From the NCBI RefSeq assembly GCF_900156805.1, contig NZ_FTOQ01000014.1, positions 1 through 64,000 on the forward strand: a stretch of 64,000 nucleotides of DNA. Direction: 5' to 3'. A program made the translations under genes and the position numbers. Positions 1 through 7,671 of the stretch are shown one piece after another (positions within the stretch are counted from its first letter, which is position 1; each line of letters starts with the position of its first letter). Source of the DNA: Roseivivax lentus (lineage in GTDB: Bacteria; Pseudomonadota; Alphaproteobacteria; Rhodobacterales; Rhodobacteraceae). A model generated the notes under the pieces. It saw only the letters and a program-made list of their open reading frames with translations, did no database searches and had not been told where the DNA came from.

Positions 1-765
1 GCCGCCGCCCGGCGCGACCGTCAGGCTGCCCGGCGCCGAGATCGAATTGACCGTGACGTTGCTCGGGGCCGCGCTCACCGCCTGCGCGATGGTCAAGGCC
101 GCCGTGCCCGAGTTCGTGACCGTGTAGGTGACGGATTTCGCCATCCCCGCGGGCTCGCTGCCCTGGGCGTCCGTCCCGCCATCGGTGAGCGCGCCGCTTT
201 CCGACGAACTCACCGCGATCTCGGGTTCGGGGGGCGGAGGCGTGCCAATGGTGCCGGTGCCGCCTGAATAGGTGTAGGTAAAGTTGATCGCGGTCGCCCC
301 GTGGGTCCCCGTGACGGAACAGCCCGCGCTGCAATCGAGGGTTACCGATCCACCTGACGATACAGGGTTCCCGTTCACCGAAAAGGTAAGCAGTCTCGCA
401 TCGTCGCCGCCATCGAAATTGAAGAAATTGGTATTTCCAGCGCTGTCGACGTTCTGGATGAGTATAAAATCTTCGTTTTCGTCGCTGACTGGTACGTTGG
501 TTGAATAGTCGCAATCGTTATCGGTCAGGTTTAGCGCGAGCGTATCTGTCACGGATGTCGGCGCCCCCGGCGAAGGGCAATTGGTGTACTGCGCCTGCGC
601 CGGGACAGAGAGGACGAGCCAGAGAAACAGCGCCTTGCAGAACAGCAGACAGGCCTGCAGGACGAAAAGACGGGCCCGGTCGATAGATTTGGCGACGGAC
701 CGGTCTTCGCCATGCGCGTCTCGGGAGGCTCCGATCGCCGAGAACCGGGAAAATGCCATGGTCAT
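1..765 (-). CDS. Secreted Ig-like/repeat surface protein, N-terminal part (cut by window edge)
   Basis: An open frame runs from the ATG ending at 765 off the left edge, about 255 codons without a stop. A second in-frame ATG lies two codons later, and a GAAGGG ribosome-binding site sits about 10 bases upstream. After a charged leader of roughly 30 residues there is a hydrophobic segment (around residues 33-57) ending in VPAQAQ, a likely signal peptide with an unusually long N-region. The mature part starts with Thr/Asn/Asp-rich sequence, then a linker rich in Pro-Glu leads into a beta-type repeat with the motif VTYTVTNSGTAALTI. That motif is typical of the choice-of-anchor/DUF11-like extracellular repeats in large surface proteins or autotransporters. 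The C-terminus, and so the anchoring mode, is outside the window. It lies downstream of the paralogue pair and could be co-oriented with them. The exact family is uncertain. Confidence 0.72.
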   Translation of the reverse strand, partial: MTMAFSRFSAIGASRDAHGEDRSVAKSIDRARLFVLQACLLFCKALFLWLVLSVPAQAQYTNCPSPGAPTSVTDTLALNLTDNDCDYSTNVPVSDENEDFILIQNVDSAGNTNFFNFDGGDDARLLTFSVNGNPVSSGGSVTLDCSAGCSVTGTHGATAINFTYTYSGGTGTIGTPPPPEPEIAVSSSESGALTDGGTDAQGSEPAGMAKSVTYTVTNSGTAALTIAQAVSAAPSNVTVNSISAPGSLTVAPGGG

Positions 766-778
766 GTCGCGTCGCCCT

Positions 779-1144
779 TCAAATCGGGCCAGGGCATTGC
801 CAAGCATCTCTGCCGAAACACGCCATGACCATATCATCAATAACCACCAGGCTCTCACCCGGATCGTTCGAAATACGCGGCGCTTCGCAGGCGAACCCTC
901 GCGCTGCCGTGGGGTAAACGTTATCCGCGGGCCGGAATCGCACAACGGGCTTTGTTTCGCTTTTTGCGGGTATGAGGATTTCTGCAACACACTTCATGAG
1001 GGCGCGCGCCCTGCTTGGCTGCACAGCCCCCCCGATCCGGCCTGGTCGGGTTGCGACGGACGCCGGAGGCAGGGGATGCGAGATGCCGCCCGAGTGCCAT
1101 GAGGGCCGCGGGCGAGACGCGGCGGACGGGGTGTTGCGGTTCAT
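779..1144 (-). CDS. Doubtful small ORF after the paralogue operon
   Basis: A 121-codon frame starts 1 base after the stop codon of the preceding gene and has a good GGAGG ribosome-binding site 5 bases upstream of its ATG. The protein is Arg/Pro/Ala-rich at its start with no recognisable domain, and its codon use looks less biased toward G/C at third positions than its neighbours. It is listed because of the ribosome-binding site and spacing. Apart from this frame, the 380-base interval between 1146 and 765 shows nothing I can name. Confidence 0.22.
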   Translation of the reverse strand: MNRNTPSAASRPRPSWHSGGISHPLPPASVATRPGRIGGAVQPSRARALMKCVAEILIPAKSETKPVVRFRPADNVYPTAARGFACEAPRISNDPGESLVVIDDMVMACFGRDAWQCPGPI

Positions 1145-1145
1145 G

Positions 1146-3047
1146 TCAGCCTCCGCGCGCCAGGTCATCGTGCAACTCGGTCAGGAGGGCCGCGCCCTCG
1201 AGCGGCATGTCCGGAAAGAGGCTGCGCAGATTGGCCGCCTCGCGCATCTCGGCGAGGCTTAGCGGCGGTCGGCCCGCGCGCCGCCGTCCGCTCCACTCGG
1301 CGCCGAGCACTTCGGTGAGGATGAAGTCGCGCTTCGCCGCCGGTCCCGGCCGGGACAGTTGCGCCGCCGGGATCGTGCCGAAGACGTTCTCATAAGCCGC
1401 GACGAGAGGATCGGCGGGGCGCGGCTGGGACTTGGGCAACGGCATGGCTGCGGGCGCGGCGGCCTGCGGCGCGACCCTCGCCTGCGCCGTGGCGAACAGG
1501 CGCGGCGTCTGAAGCCTCTGCGACAGGACGGGCGCGGCCTCCGCGAAGGGCCGCGCGATACGGGCGCCGATCACGTGGGCGAGCGGTCCGGGCGTGCCGG
1601 GTTGGCCCTGCGCCCCGGCGTTCAGAACGAGGCTCGGCGCGCCGGTCCCGGGGTCCGGTTCGACCCGGGCGGTCACCGGACGCTGCGCCTGATCGGTCAC
1701 TCGCATCTGCCCCAGAAGCGTCGCGCTGACCCCGGCCCCGGTGGGCACGCTTTGCGACAGGCGGTGCAGGTCGCCGTCGGGATAGACCACCCGCAGCGTC
1801 ACCTCGCGGCAGACAAGCAGCGATTTCAGGAAGCCGAAGGCGGTGCCGGCAACCGGCCCCACGGGCACCTGGAACTGGTATCCCGCAGGCAGGCCCTGGG
1901 CGTGGTTGGCGGCGGCCTGCCGGATCGGCGTGTCGAAGAACCAGCCGGTCGCCCGATCCGCCTCGAAGGGCGCGAGGTCCAGCGTGATCTCCGCCGGTCC
2001 GTGATATTGCACGCGGATCTCGGCCTTGTCTCCCGCGCCGTCATGGGAAAAGAGCGACCGCTCGGCGCCCTGGGCATCGGTCAGCGCGACCACCGAGGCG
2101 GGAACGTGCGACGGCGCCGCACCCGGGGCCGCCACGAGCGCCGTGCCGCCGGGGGCGCTTTGGGCGGAAAAGGACATCTCGAGGACATTGGCCGCTGACA
2201 GATCGGCCCGGATCGCGTTGACCGAGGGCGCGACGGAAAAGCTGTGCCGCACCGCGTTCACGCCGCTGCGGTCGACCGTGTACATGCCGCTCTCGTTGCC
2301 CGGATCGGGCGCGTGGGTGTTCCCGGCGGCTTTGCGGATCGAATGGGAGGTGTTCCACAGCGCGTCGATGCGCGCGGCCCAGTCCGCCTCGTGTTTGAGC
2401 GCGGCGCGCAAGGGCGGAAGCAGCGCGGGCGGCGCCGAGGCCGGCGCCTGCGCGAAGAGGCTGTCGAGCCAGGCCGCGCGGATCCCGGCGGCGTCGAGGG
2501 GCGGCAGTCCCTGCGCCTGCCGGCCGCTCCATTCATAGGCGATCCGGTACTCGACCACGTAGTCCACGTTGCTGAGCGGTCCGCGCCCGAGGGCCGCTGC
2601 CGCAGCCGCCTTGTCCGTGGGGCTGATCGGCGCGAACAGCGACTGGTAGCTGGTGACGAGCTGGCTGCGCGCCTGCGCGGCGGCGGTCAGGTGCTGTTCC
2701 AGCTCCGCCCGGTCCTGATCCGTCCAGAGATAGGCGGTGGCGCTGATCAGGTTGAAATACCGGGTGGTCAGACCGGCGCTGAGCGCGATCACGTCGTCCG
2801 ACGTGCGTGCGGCAAGGGTGTTGAGGAAGTGCCAGGTCTCGGCGCTGAAGGTCCCGAAGCTGTTCCATTCCCACGGGAACTCACCCACCCCGGAGGTATC
2901 GACCGGCAGGAATTCCTCCGGGGCCGCGGCCATCGCCTGCGCGGGCGCGGTCTTGAGGACCGCGCGGGCGCCGGGACCGCCGATGCCGGCAGATCGCCGC
3001 AGGGTGGCGACAAGCGACTGCTTGAGGGCACGATAGGGGTCGGACAT
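1146..3047 (-). CDS. Uncharacterised 633-residue protein, paralogue of the next gene upstream
   Basis: No known function recognised. I chose the ATG at 3047 because a GAGG box lies 8 bases upstream; a longer frame reaches 3188. No signal peptide or membrane segment is evident. The N-terminal third contains DTSGVGEFPWEWNSF and GLTTRYFNLISATAY, which align with DSAGMGDLFWYWNNA and ALTTGLFNLYTAMAY of the protein at 3206-4663. The middle repeats this relationship: GWFFDTPIRQAAANH here matches GWWNPQLIKQAANH there. A segment with an E-x-SGR...G-PPL signature occurs twice, at about residues 135-190 and again at the C-terminus (about 565-625), so the protein has an internal duplication. The second half is Pro/Ala-rich. 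It is co-directional with its paralogue, 158 bases downstream, with a large palindrome between them. Its product could be a structural or effector protein, but nothing in the sequence fixes this. Confidence 0.75.
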   Translation of the reverse strand: MSDPYRALKQSLVATLRRSAGIGGPGARAVLKTAPAQAMAAAPEEFLPVDTSGVGEFPWEWNSFGTFSAETWHFLNTLAARTSDDVIALSAGLTTRYFNLISATAYLWTDQDRAELEQHLTAAAQARSQLVTSYQSLFAPISPTDKAAAAAALGRGPLSNVDYVVEYRIAYEWSGRQAQGLPPLDAAGIRAAWLDSLFAQAPASAPPALLPPLRAALKHEADWAARIDALWNTSHSIRKAAGNTHAPDPGNESGMYTVDRSGVNAVRHSFSVAPSVNAIRADLSAANVLEMSFSAQSAPGGTALVAAPGAAPSHVPASVVALTDAQGAERSLFSHDGAGDKAEIRVQYHGPAEITLDLAPFEADRATGWFFDTPIRQAAANHAQGLPAGYQFQVPVGPVAGTAFGFLKSLLVCREVTLRVVYPDGDLHRLSQSVPTGAGVSATLLGQMRVTDQAQRPVTARVEPDPGTGAPSLVLNAGAQGQPGTPGPLAHVIGARIARPFAEAAPVLSQRLQTPRLFATAQARVAPQAAAPAAMPLPKSQPRPADPLVAAYENVFGTIPAAQLSRPGPAAKRDFILTEVLGAEWSGRRRAGRPPLSLAEMREAANLRSLFPDMPLEGAALLTELHDDLARGG

Positions 3048-3135
3048 GGCCGGACCTCGGAGCTGCGGGGAATGGGACATGGGGGTGCCTGCCCGGTGGC
3101 GCCGGTCAGGCCGTGCGGACAGCGGCGTGAAAACG

Positions 3136-3169
3136 CCCACCCGACGATCGCGCGCGATCATCGGATGGG
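3136..3169 (-). promoter_or_regulatory. 34-base near-perfect palindrome between the paralogues
   Basis: Two 17-base arms (3136-3152 and 3153-3169) are complementary at 15 of 17 positions, centred on an alternating CGCG. It lies between the stop of the upstream paralogue (3206) and the start of the downstream one (3047). There is no T-run on either side, so it could be an mRNA processing or stabilising stem-loop, an attenuator, or a protein-binding site. The role is inferred from position only. Confidence 0.5.
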
Positions 3170-3205
3170 CCGGCACTCGTGACAACACAACCTACACGCG
3201 GGTCG

Positions 3206-4663
3206 TTACTGCGCCCCGGGCCACGCGCAATTCGCCCCAATCACGTAGGCCTGCGAGGTCATCAGGGTGCCGGGGATGACGGCGGGCGGCGGGGTCATGG
3301 TGACGGTCACCGTGCCGGCGGTCTTGTCGTAATGGTAGGTCGAGCTTTGGTAGCTCTGCGATGCGCCGGCCAGCGGAATGCCGAGGAAGCTGACGCTCCA
3401 CGAGGATTGCTGCTGGAAGTGCGACTGGAACAGCGCTTCGGTGGCATTGTGGAAGACCATCTTGATCGTCGGCAATTGCGAGATGGCCAGCACGTCGAGC
3501 ACCCCGAAATCCCCGTTCTCGGCGAAGTTGTAGGGTTGCGGCGTGGTGAAGGCGACGCCGCTGACGTTCGGATCGTGATTGGCCGCCTGCTTGATCAGCT
3601 GCGGGTTCCACCAGCCCGAACCGTTGCTGATGTCATAGGCGCTGGCGGAGAGTTGCGGCGTGAACTTGGTCACCCCGGTGAAGGACATGGTGATGTCGAC
3701 CTGGGTCACTTTCTGGTCGAAGGAGAACGCGTTGTAGCTTGCGCCCGCGCTGCCGCCGAGATGAAAGAAGTCGATCCAGCCGGACACGCCTGCCCCGCCA
3801 TTGACCGAAACGCTGGAGGTCGTCTGGTCCACCTGGGTAACCGTCATGTTGACCTCGAAGCCCTGCGTGCCCTGCAGCCCATTCTGGATCGTGCTCGTGG
3901 GCTCCGCGATGTTGAGATACGGCAGGATCGAGGCCGTCCCGTTGACATCCGCCGCCGACATCCAGCCCGGCTTCACAGCCGCCGGCGTCGGGGAGAGGTT
4001 CCTCGCACATTGCGCGATTTGCGCATTGTAGGAATTGACCGCGTTCTGGACCGTGGCCGCCGCCGCCGTCTGCGACAGGTACGTCATGAAGTCGCTGATA
4101 AGCTTTCCGGTGCCGAGCGGCGCATTGGGCAGCAGCGAGGTCGGGCTGGTCGAGCTGCGGAAGGTCGCAAGCGTCAGATCGTCAGCGCCCCAGGAGAGGA
4201 TCTGCTCGGTGACATAGAGCAGCTTGGCGCTGGCCGTGGCCGAATTCGCCGCGGGAATGGCCCCGAAAAGCGAGGTGTAGTCGGCCACCACGGTGGTAAC
4301 GATCCCCGCCGCGTTCATGTTTGCCTGGTTGAGCGCGGTCTGGTCGGCCGCGGTCAGCTCGTAGGCCATCGCGGTGTAGAGGTTGAACAGCCCGGTCGTC
4401 AGTGCGCTGCCGTCGGTGATCTGAAGGTACCCGTCCGCATTGTACTGCATGACGTTGTCGAACTGGTTCCACGTCGCGGTGTTGAAGATCGCCGCGTTGT
4501 TCCAGTACCAGAACAGATCGCCCATCCCGGCGCTGTCGACCGGCGACCAGTTCTGGACGTTCAGCGCGGACTTGACCGCGCTATCGGCTTTTTTCATCAG
4601 GCCATCGTAATAGGCCTTCTTGATGGGGGCGATGTCCTGTGCGGTTGTCTCGAGGTCTTTCAT
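3206..4663 (-). CDS. Uncharacterised 485-residue protein, first gene of the paralogue pair
   Basis: Function not recognised. The ATG at 4663 has a strong GGAGGA box 9 bases upstream and is preferred over a longer frame starting at 4756. The protein is Asn/Thr/Ser/Ala-rich, with no signal peptide, no membrane span and few charged residues, which suits an extracellular or assembly-type protein. Its first 200 residues are predicted-helical and match the N-terminal region of the downstream paralogue. Residues from about 290 to 430 are beta-like (for example VSVNGGAGVSGWIDFF and QVDITMSFTGVTKF) and contain the shared GWWNPQLIKQAANH block. The two genes therefore share both halves, with the downstream one carrying extra Pro/Ala-rich and duplicated segments. 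It is divergent from the gene at 4990 across a repeat-rich 326-base interval that presumably carries promoters for both directions. Confidence 0.78.
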   Translation of the reverse strand: MKDLETTAQDIAPIKKAYYDGLMKKADSAVKSALNVQNWSPVDSAGMGDLFWYWNNAAIFNTATWNQFDNVMQYNADGYLQITDGSALTTGLFNLYTAMAYELTAADQTALNQANMNAAGIVTTVVADYTSLFGAIPAANSATASAKLLYVTEQILSWGADDLTLATFRSSTSPTSLLPNAPLGTGKLISDFMTYLSQTAAAATVQNAVNSYNAQIAQCARNLSPTPAAVKPGWMSAADVNGTASILPYLNIAEPTSTIQNGLQGTQGFEVNMTVTQVDQTTSSVSVNGGAGVSGWIDFFHLGGSAGASYNAFSFDQKVTQVDITMSFTGVTKFTPQLSASAYDISNGSGWWNPQLIKQAANHDPNVSGVAFTTPQPYNFAENGDFGVLDVLAISQLPTIKMVFHNATEALFQSHFQQQSSWSVSFLGIPLAGASQSYQSSTYHYDKTAGTVTVTMTPPPAVIPGTLMTSQAYVIGANCAWPGAQ

Positions 4664-4895
4664 GGTCTTGTCCTCCGGATCCTGTTCCCTGTGATGCTCG
4701 GATCGAGCGCTGTCCCCCGGGAGCGATCCTTGAATGGCGGGGAACAGTGAGGACATGCTGTCAGGGCGCGGGGTTCCGGTCCCGAAAGCCTGCCGAAATT
4801 AAAACGAAATCGCGGGCCTTCGGAAATTCGGGAAGGTTTCGGAAATCTTTCGGTCTTTTCCCGCGCGTCTGCGCGAAGGTGTCCGGGTCTCCCCA

Positions 4896-4947
4896 GACGG
4901 CGCGGGCCCGCGTGTACCTCTCTCCTTCCTGACGGCGCGGGCCCGCG
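4896..4947. repeat. Two 17-base direct repeats, each with a 12-base palindrome
   Basis: The 17-mer at 4896-4912 recurs exactly at 4931-4947 with a 35-base period. Each copy contains the perfect palindrome CGCGGGCCCGCG (4901-4912 and 4936-4947). They sit in the divergent intergenic region 4664-4989 upstream of the gene at 4990. The rest of that interval is comparatively A/T-rich with several TTCGG/CGAAA motifs around 4790-4860. Paired palindromes near a start codon suggest operator sites. The regulator encoded at 5946 is a candidate ligand, which is inference. Confidence 0.6.
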
Positions 4948-4953
4948 CCACAC

Positions 4954-4989
4954 CCCGGACCTCTCAGGCGGCCCGGACCTCTCAGGCGG
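4954..4989 (+). repeat. Perfect 18-base tandem duplication abutting a start codon
   Basis: An 18-mer ending in AGGCGG is present at 4954-4971 and 4972-4989. The second copy ends directly before the ATG at 4990. AGGCGG could serve as a weak ribosome-binding site for the ATG at 4996, so the duplication may affect translation. Confidence 0.7.
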
Positions 4990-5649
4990 ATGGCCATGGA
5001 CTTGTTGACCGCGCAGACGCAGGAGATCACGGGCGTCAGCATCTTTCCCTATTACCGCGATGTGCCGCTCGAGCTGGACGCGGTCGCGCATGGCGCCTCG
5101 GGGCGCTACGAGACCGGCTTTTTCGCCGGGCAATCCTATCACCGCCTGACGCTGGACGACGTGCGCATCACGCGGGCGCTGCATGTGGGCGCCACCTATA
5201 GCTGCACCGCGCGCGGCCCCGACGACCGGCCGCTCAAGACGCATTGGCTGTTCTGCACCTCGCTGGCGCCGCGCCTGTCCTTCGGTCTCAGCAAGGGCTG
5301 GGGCGCGCCCGCCGGTTGCACCGCCATCCTGCCGGATATCGACGGGCTGCTGGTCGAGCTCGAGGAATTGACCGACCTCGTCAGCGTGTTCCCCTCCCCG
5401 CTTGTCGAAAACAGCGTCTGCGAAGCTCAGATCGGCCGGAAGGGCTGGCTGGTGATGACCCGCATCGGCTGTCCGCAGCGGATCGGCATCCTCGTCGAGG
5501 ACCCGGTGCTGCCCTCCAGCATGTGCCTGGGATCGACCGGCATCACCATGGCCGCGCGCGCGGTGCGGACCACGCAAGCCATATCGCTCGGCCCGTTATC
5601 CTGCGTGCGCGACGGTGATGCCGCGCTGTTTCTGCGGATGGAGGCGTGA
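4990..5649 (+). CDS. Uncharacterised 219-residue protein
   Basis: Not recognised. It starts MAMDLL, with alternative ATGs at 4990 and 4996; AGGCGG immediately upstream favours the second. The protein is a compact, mixed alpha/beta sequence with several Cys residues (for example TYSCTAR, FCTSLA, SVCEAQIG, RIGCPQR and SLGPLSC) and no signal peptide or membrane segment. Several Leu-Glu-rich stretches (LLVELEELTDLVSVF) look like a helix, and the rest has short beta-like blocks. It is the first gene of the plus-strand set leading to the regulator, PAP2 and S8 protease genes, though a ~296-base spacer separates it from the regulator. It may be a partner of the paralogues on the other strand. Confidence 0.68.
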   Translation: MAMDLLTAQTQEITGVSIFPYYRDVPLELDAVAHGASGRYETGFFAGQSYHRLTLDDVRITRALHVGATYSCTARGPDDRPLKTHWLFCTSLAPRLSFGLSKGWGAPAGCTAILPDIDGLLVELEELTDLVSVFPSPLVENSVCEAQIGRKGWLVMTRIGCPQRIGILVEDPVLPSSMCLGSTGITMAARAVRTTQAISLGPLSCVRDGDAALFLRMEA

Positions 5650-5852
5650 TGTTTGGGCTATGCCGCAGCGCCGATGATGTTTACGCTACGTCCGGTAGCC
5701 AGTTGCCGTCGGTTTTCCCTAATCTTCGTTCGAGCGATGTCGAACAGCCGTTTCGGGTGCCGCATGCGGAGCAACGGGCCGACCGCCCCGGGCCGCATTC
5801 GTGTCTGCGACACGGAGACACCGGCGCCCCTAAGGGCGCTCGCGTCTGGGAC

Positions 5853-5924
5853 GGGACCGGCGTTTTTCACCAAGCACGCGTTCATGTCGGGGCCGGTATT
5901 CTTGATGGGGCCAGTATTTTTTAC
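5853..5924. repeat. 18-base imperfect tandem repeats in a spacer
   Basis: Three related 18-mers beginning GGGRCC and rich in T (5853-5870, 5889-5906, 5907-5924) lie in register, with one degenerate unit in between at 5871-5888. Read in one frame they spell a GPVFxx-type hexapeptide repeat. They lie in the 5650-5945 spacer just upstream of the regulator start. That spacer also holds a small GCGCCC/GGGCGC hairpin near 5824-5839 and otherwise nothing recognisable. They could be regulator-binding sites or the eroded end of a repeat-coding gene. Confidence 0.5.
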
Positions 5925-5945
5925 GGGGATTGTCCTGCGCACATC

Positions 5946-7637
5946 ATGACCACGGTATCGGGACATATCAGGCTGGGCCGCGCCACCTATCATCCGGGGA
6001 CCGAACGGATCCTGACGGCGTCGGGCGACGAGATCGTGCTGCGCGCGCAATCGGCGCAGGTGCTGCGCGCGCTGATCGGGCGGCTGGGCGCGCTCAGCCC
6101 ACGCGACGACCTGATCGCCGAGGTCTGGCCCGATGTCGCGGTCACCGATGACAGCCTGACGCAGTGCATCCTCGATATCCGCCGCGCCATCGGCGATGCC
6201 GACCGGAGCGTGCTGAGGACCATGCCGAAGCGGGGCTACGTCCTGCACGGAGAGCTGGTGCAGGGCCCCGTTCCCGCAGCGCCCGGGCAGGCGGCGGCGC
6301 ATGCATCGGTTGGGATCGCGCCCGCGACGCCGCGTAGCCCCGCAGAGACCGGGCGCGCCGACGCGGCGCCGGACCCGTCCCGCGATCCCGGTGCGCCGCA
6401 TTACGCGCATCCCCTTCGCATCATCCCCCAGCTCGATCCGCGCGATGTGCTGCCCACGCTGGCCGTGCTGCCGTTCCGGGCGCCGCCCGACAGCAGCCGC
6501 GCCGCGATCGTGAGCGCCTATCTCGGCGACGAGATCGCCGGCGGCATCAGCCGGTCGGAAGACATGAACGTCATCTCGCGGCTCTCCACGCTGGAGCTTG
6601 GCCAGGGCGCGGGCGACCTGCGGCGCGTGGGGCAGATGCTGAACGCCGATTTCGTCCTCTCGGGCAGCGTGTTCGATCGCGGCACCTCGAGCCTCCTGCT
6701 CGTCGAGTTCGCCGAGACCACGTCGCAGCGGGTGCTCTGGTCGGACCGGATGGCGCTGGCCGACCGCGCCTGGATCGAGGATGACGAATGCGTCGGCCGG
6801 ATCGTCGCCCAGGTGCGCCGGGCGATCATGACGAACGAGGTGCGGCGCGTCCGGTCCTCGGCGCTCAGGGATCTGAAGCTCTTCAGTGTGCTGCACGGGG
6901 CGGTCGGGCTGATGCACCGCTTCGCGCCGAAGGAGTTCAACCTCGCGCGGAACTACCTCGATTACGTGATCGAGAAGGCGCCGGATCATCCGACGCCCTT
7001 GGCCTGGCTCGCGCGCTGGCACGTTCTGCGCGCCGTTCAGGGCTGGACCGAGGACACGAAATGCGAAGCCCGCGCGGCCCTCGACTTCACCGGGCGGGCG
7101 CTGGATATCGACCCCGATCACACGCTCGCCCTGGTCTCCGAAGGGCAGGTCCTGGCGCACCTGGCGCACCGGCTCGACGAGGCCGAAAGCCGCTACAACA
7201 CCGCGCTGGCGATCACCCCGAACGATGCGCAATGCCTCGCGTTGCGTGGCATGTTCTCGGCCATTCGCGACCGCGGCGCGGAGGGCAAGCGCGACACCGA
7301 ACGCGCGCTGCATCTGTCGCCGCTGCATCCGCACCGCTTCTTCTTCCTGGCGCAGGCCGCCGCCGCCAACATCGCCGCCAAGGATTACCCCCGCGCGGTG
7401 ACGCTGGCCAAGGAATCGCTGCGCCTGAACCGCACGCATGTCTCCACGCTGCGCACGCTGGCCATCGCCCAGGCGGGCGCGGACCAGATGGAGGATGCCC
7501 GCCGCACCGCCGCCGAACTGATGCGGCTGCATCCCGGCATGCGCGTCAGCAGCTGGCTGAAGAACTCGCCCAGCAGCGGCTACGAGCTGGGCCGGTCGGC
7601 GGCGGAAAAGCTGAAACTCTCCGGGATCCCGCTTTAG
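5946..7637 (+). CDS. Winged-helix (CadC/OmpR-type) regulator with TPR tail
   Basis: This 563-residue cytoplasmic protein has a C-terminal-type OmpR/CadC winged helix at its N-terminus (about residues 5-105, with SPRDDLIAEVWPDVAVTDDSL, shown in part, and RTMPKRGYVLHG as the typical wing). A Pro/Ala linker follows. The next domain (about 160-300), starting LAVLPF, resembles the FlgO/TolB-N-like region common in this regulator class. Tetratricopeptide-like helices then run to the end (about 310-563). There is no membrane span. I chose the ATG at 5946 because the longer frame from 5646 adds ~100 residues that do not look coding. It is followed after 34 bases by the PAP2 gene, and that gap holds a strong ribosome-binding site. 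It probably controls this locus, sensing a ligand or partner through its TPR part. That role is inferred from proximity. Confidence 0.8.
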   Translation: MTTVSGHIRLGRATYHPGTERILTASGDEIVLRAQSAQVLRALIGRLGALSPRDDLIAEVWPDVAVTDDSLTQCILDIRRAIGDADRSVLRTMPKRGYVLHGELVQGPVPAAPGQAAAHASVGIAPATPRSPAETGRADAAPDPSRDPGAPHYAHPLRIIPQLDPRDVLPTLAVLPFRAPPDSSRAAIVSAYLGDEIAGGISRSEDMNVISRLSTLELGQGAGDLRRVGQMLNADFVLSGSVFDRGTSSLLLVEFAETTSQRVLWSDRMALADRAWIEDDECVGRIVAQVRRAIMTNEVRRVRSSALRDLKLFSVLHGAVGLMHRFAPKEFNLARNYLDYVIEKAPDHPTPLAWLARWHVLRAVQGWTEDTKCEARAALDFTGRALDIDPDHTLALVSEGQVLAHLAHRLDEAESRYNTALAITPNDAQCLALRGMFSAIRDRGAEGKRDTERALHLSPLHPHRFFFLAQAAAANIAAKDYPRAVTLAKESLRLNRTHVSTLRTLAIAQAGADQMEDARRTAAELMRLHPGMRVSSWLKNSPSSGYELGRSAAEKLKLSGIPL

Positions 7638-7671
7638 GCAAACCGGCAAGAAAACCACCAGGAGGTACGAT

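Noticed and set aside
5646-5945. Upstream 100-codon extension of the winged-helix regulator
   Set aside because: The extension has no homology-like pattern, includes the 18-base repeats, and the winged helix begins just after the ATG at 5946.
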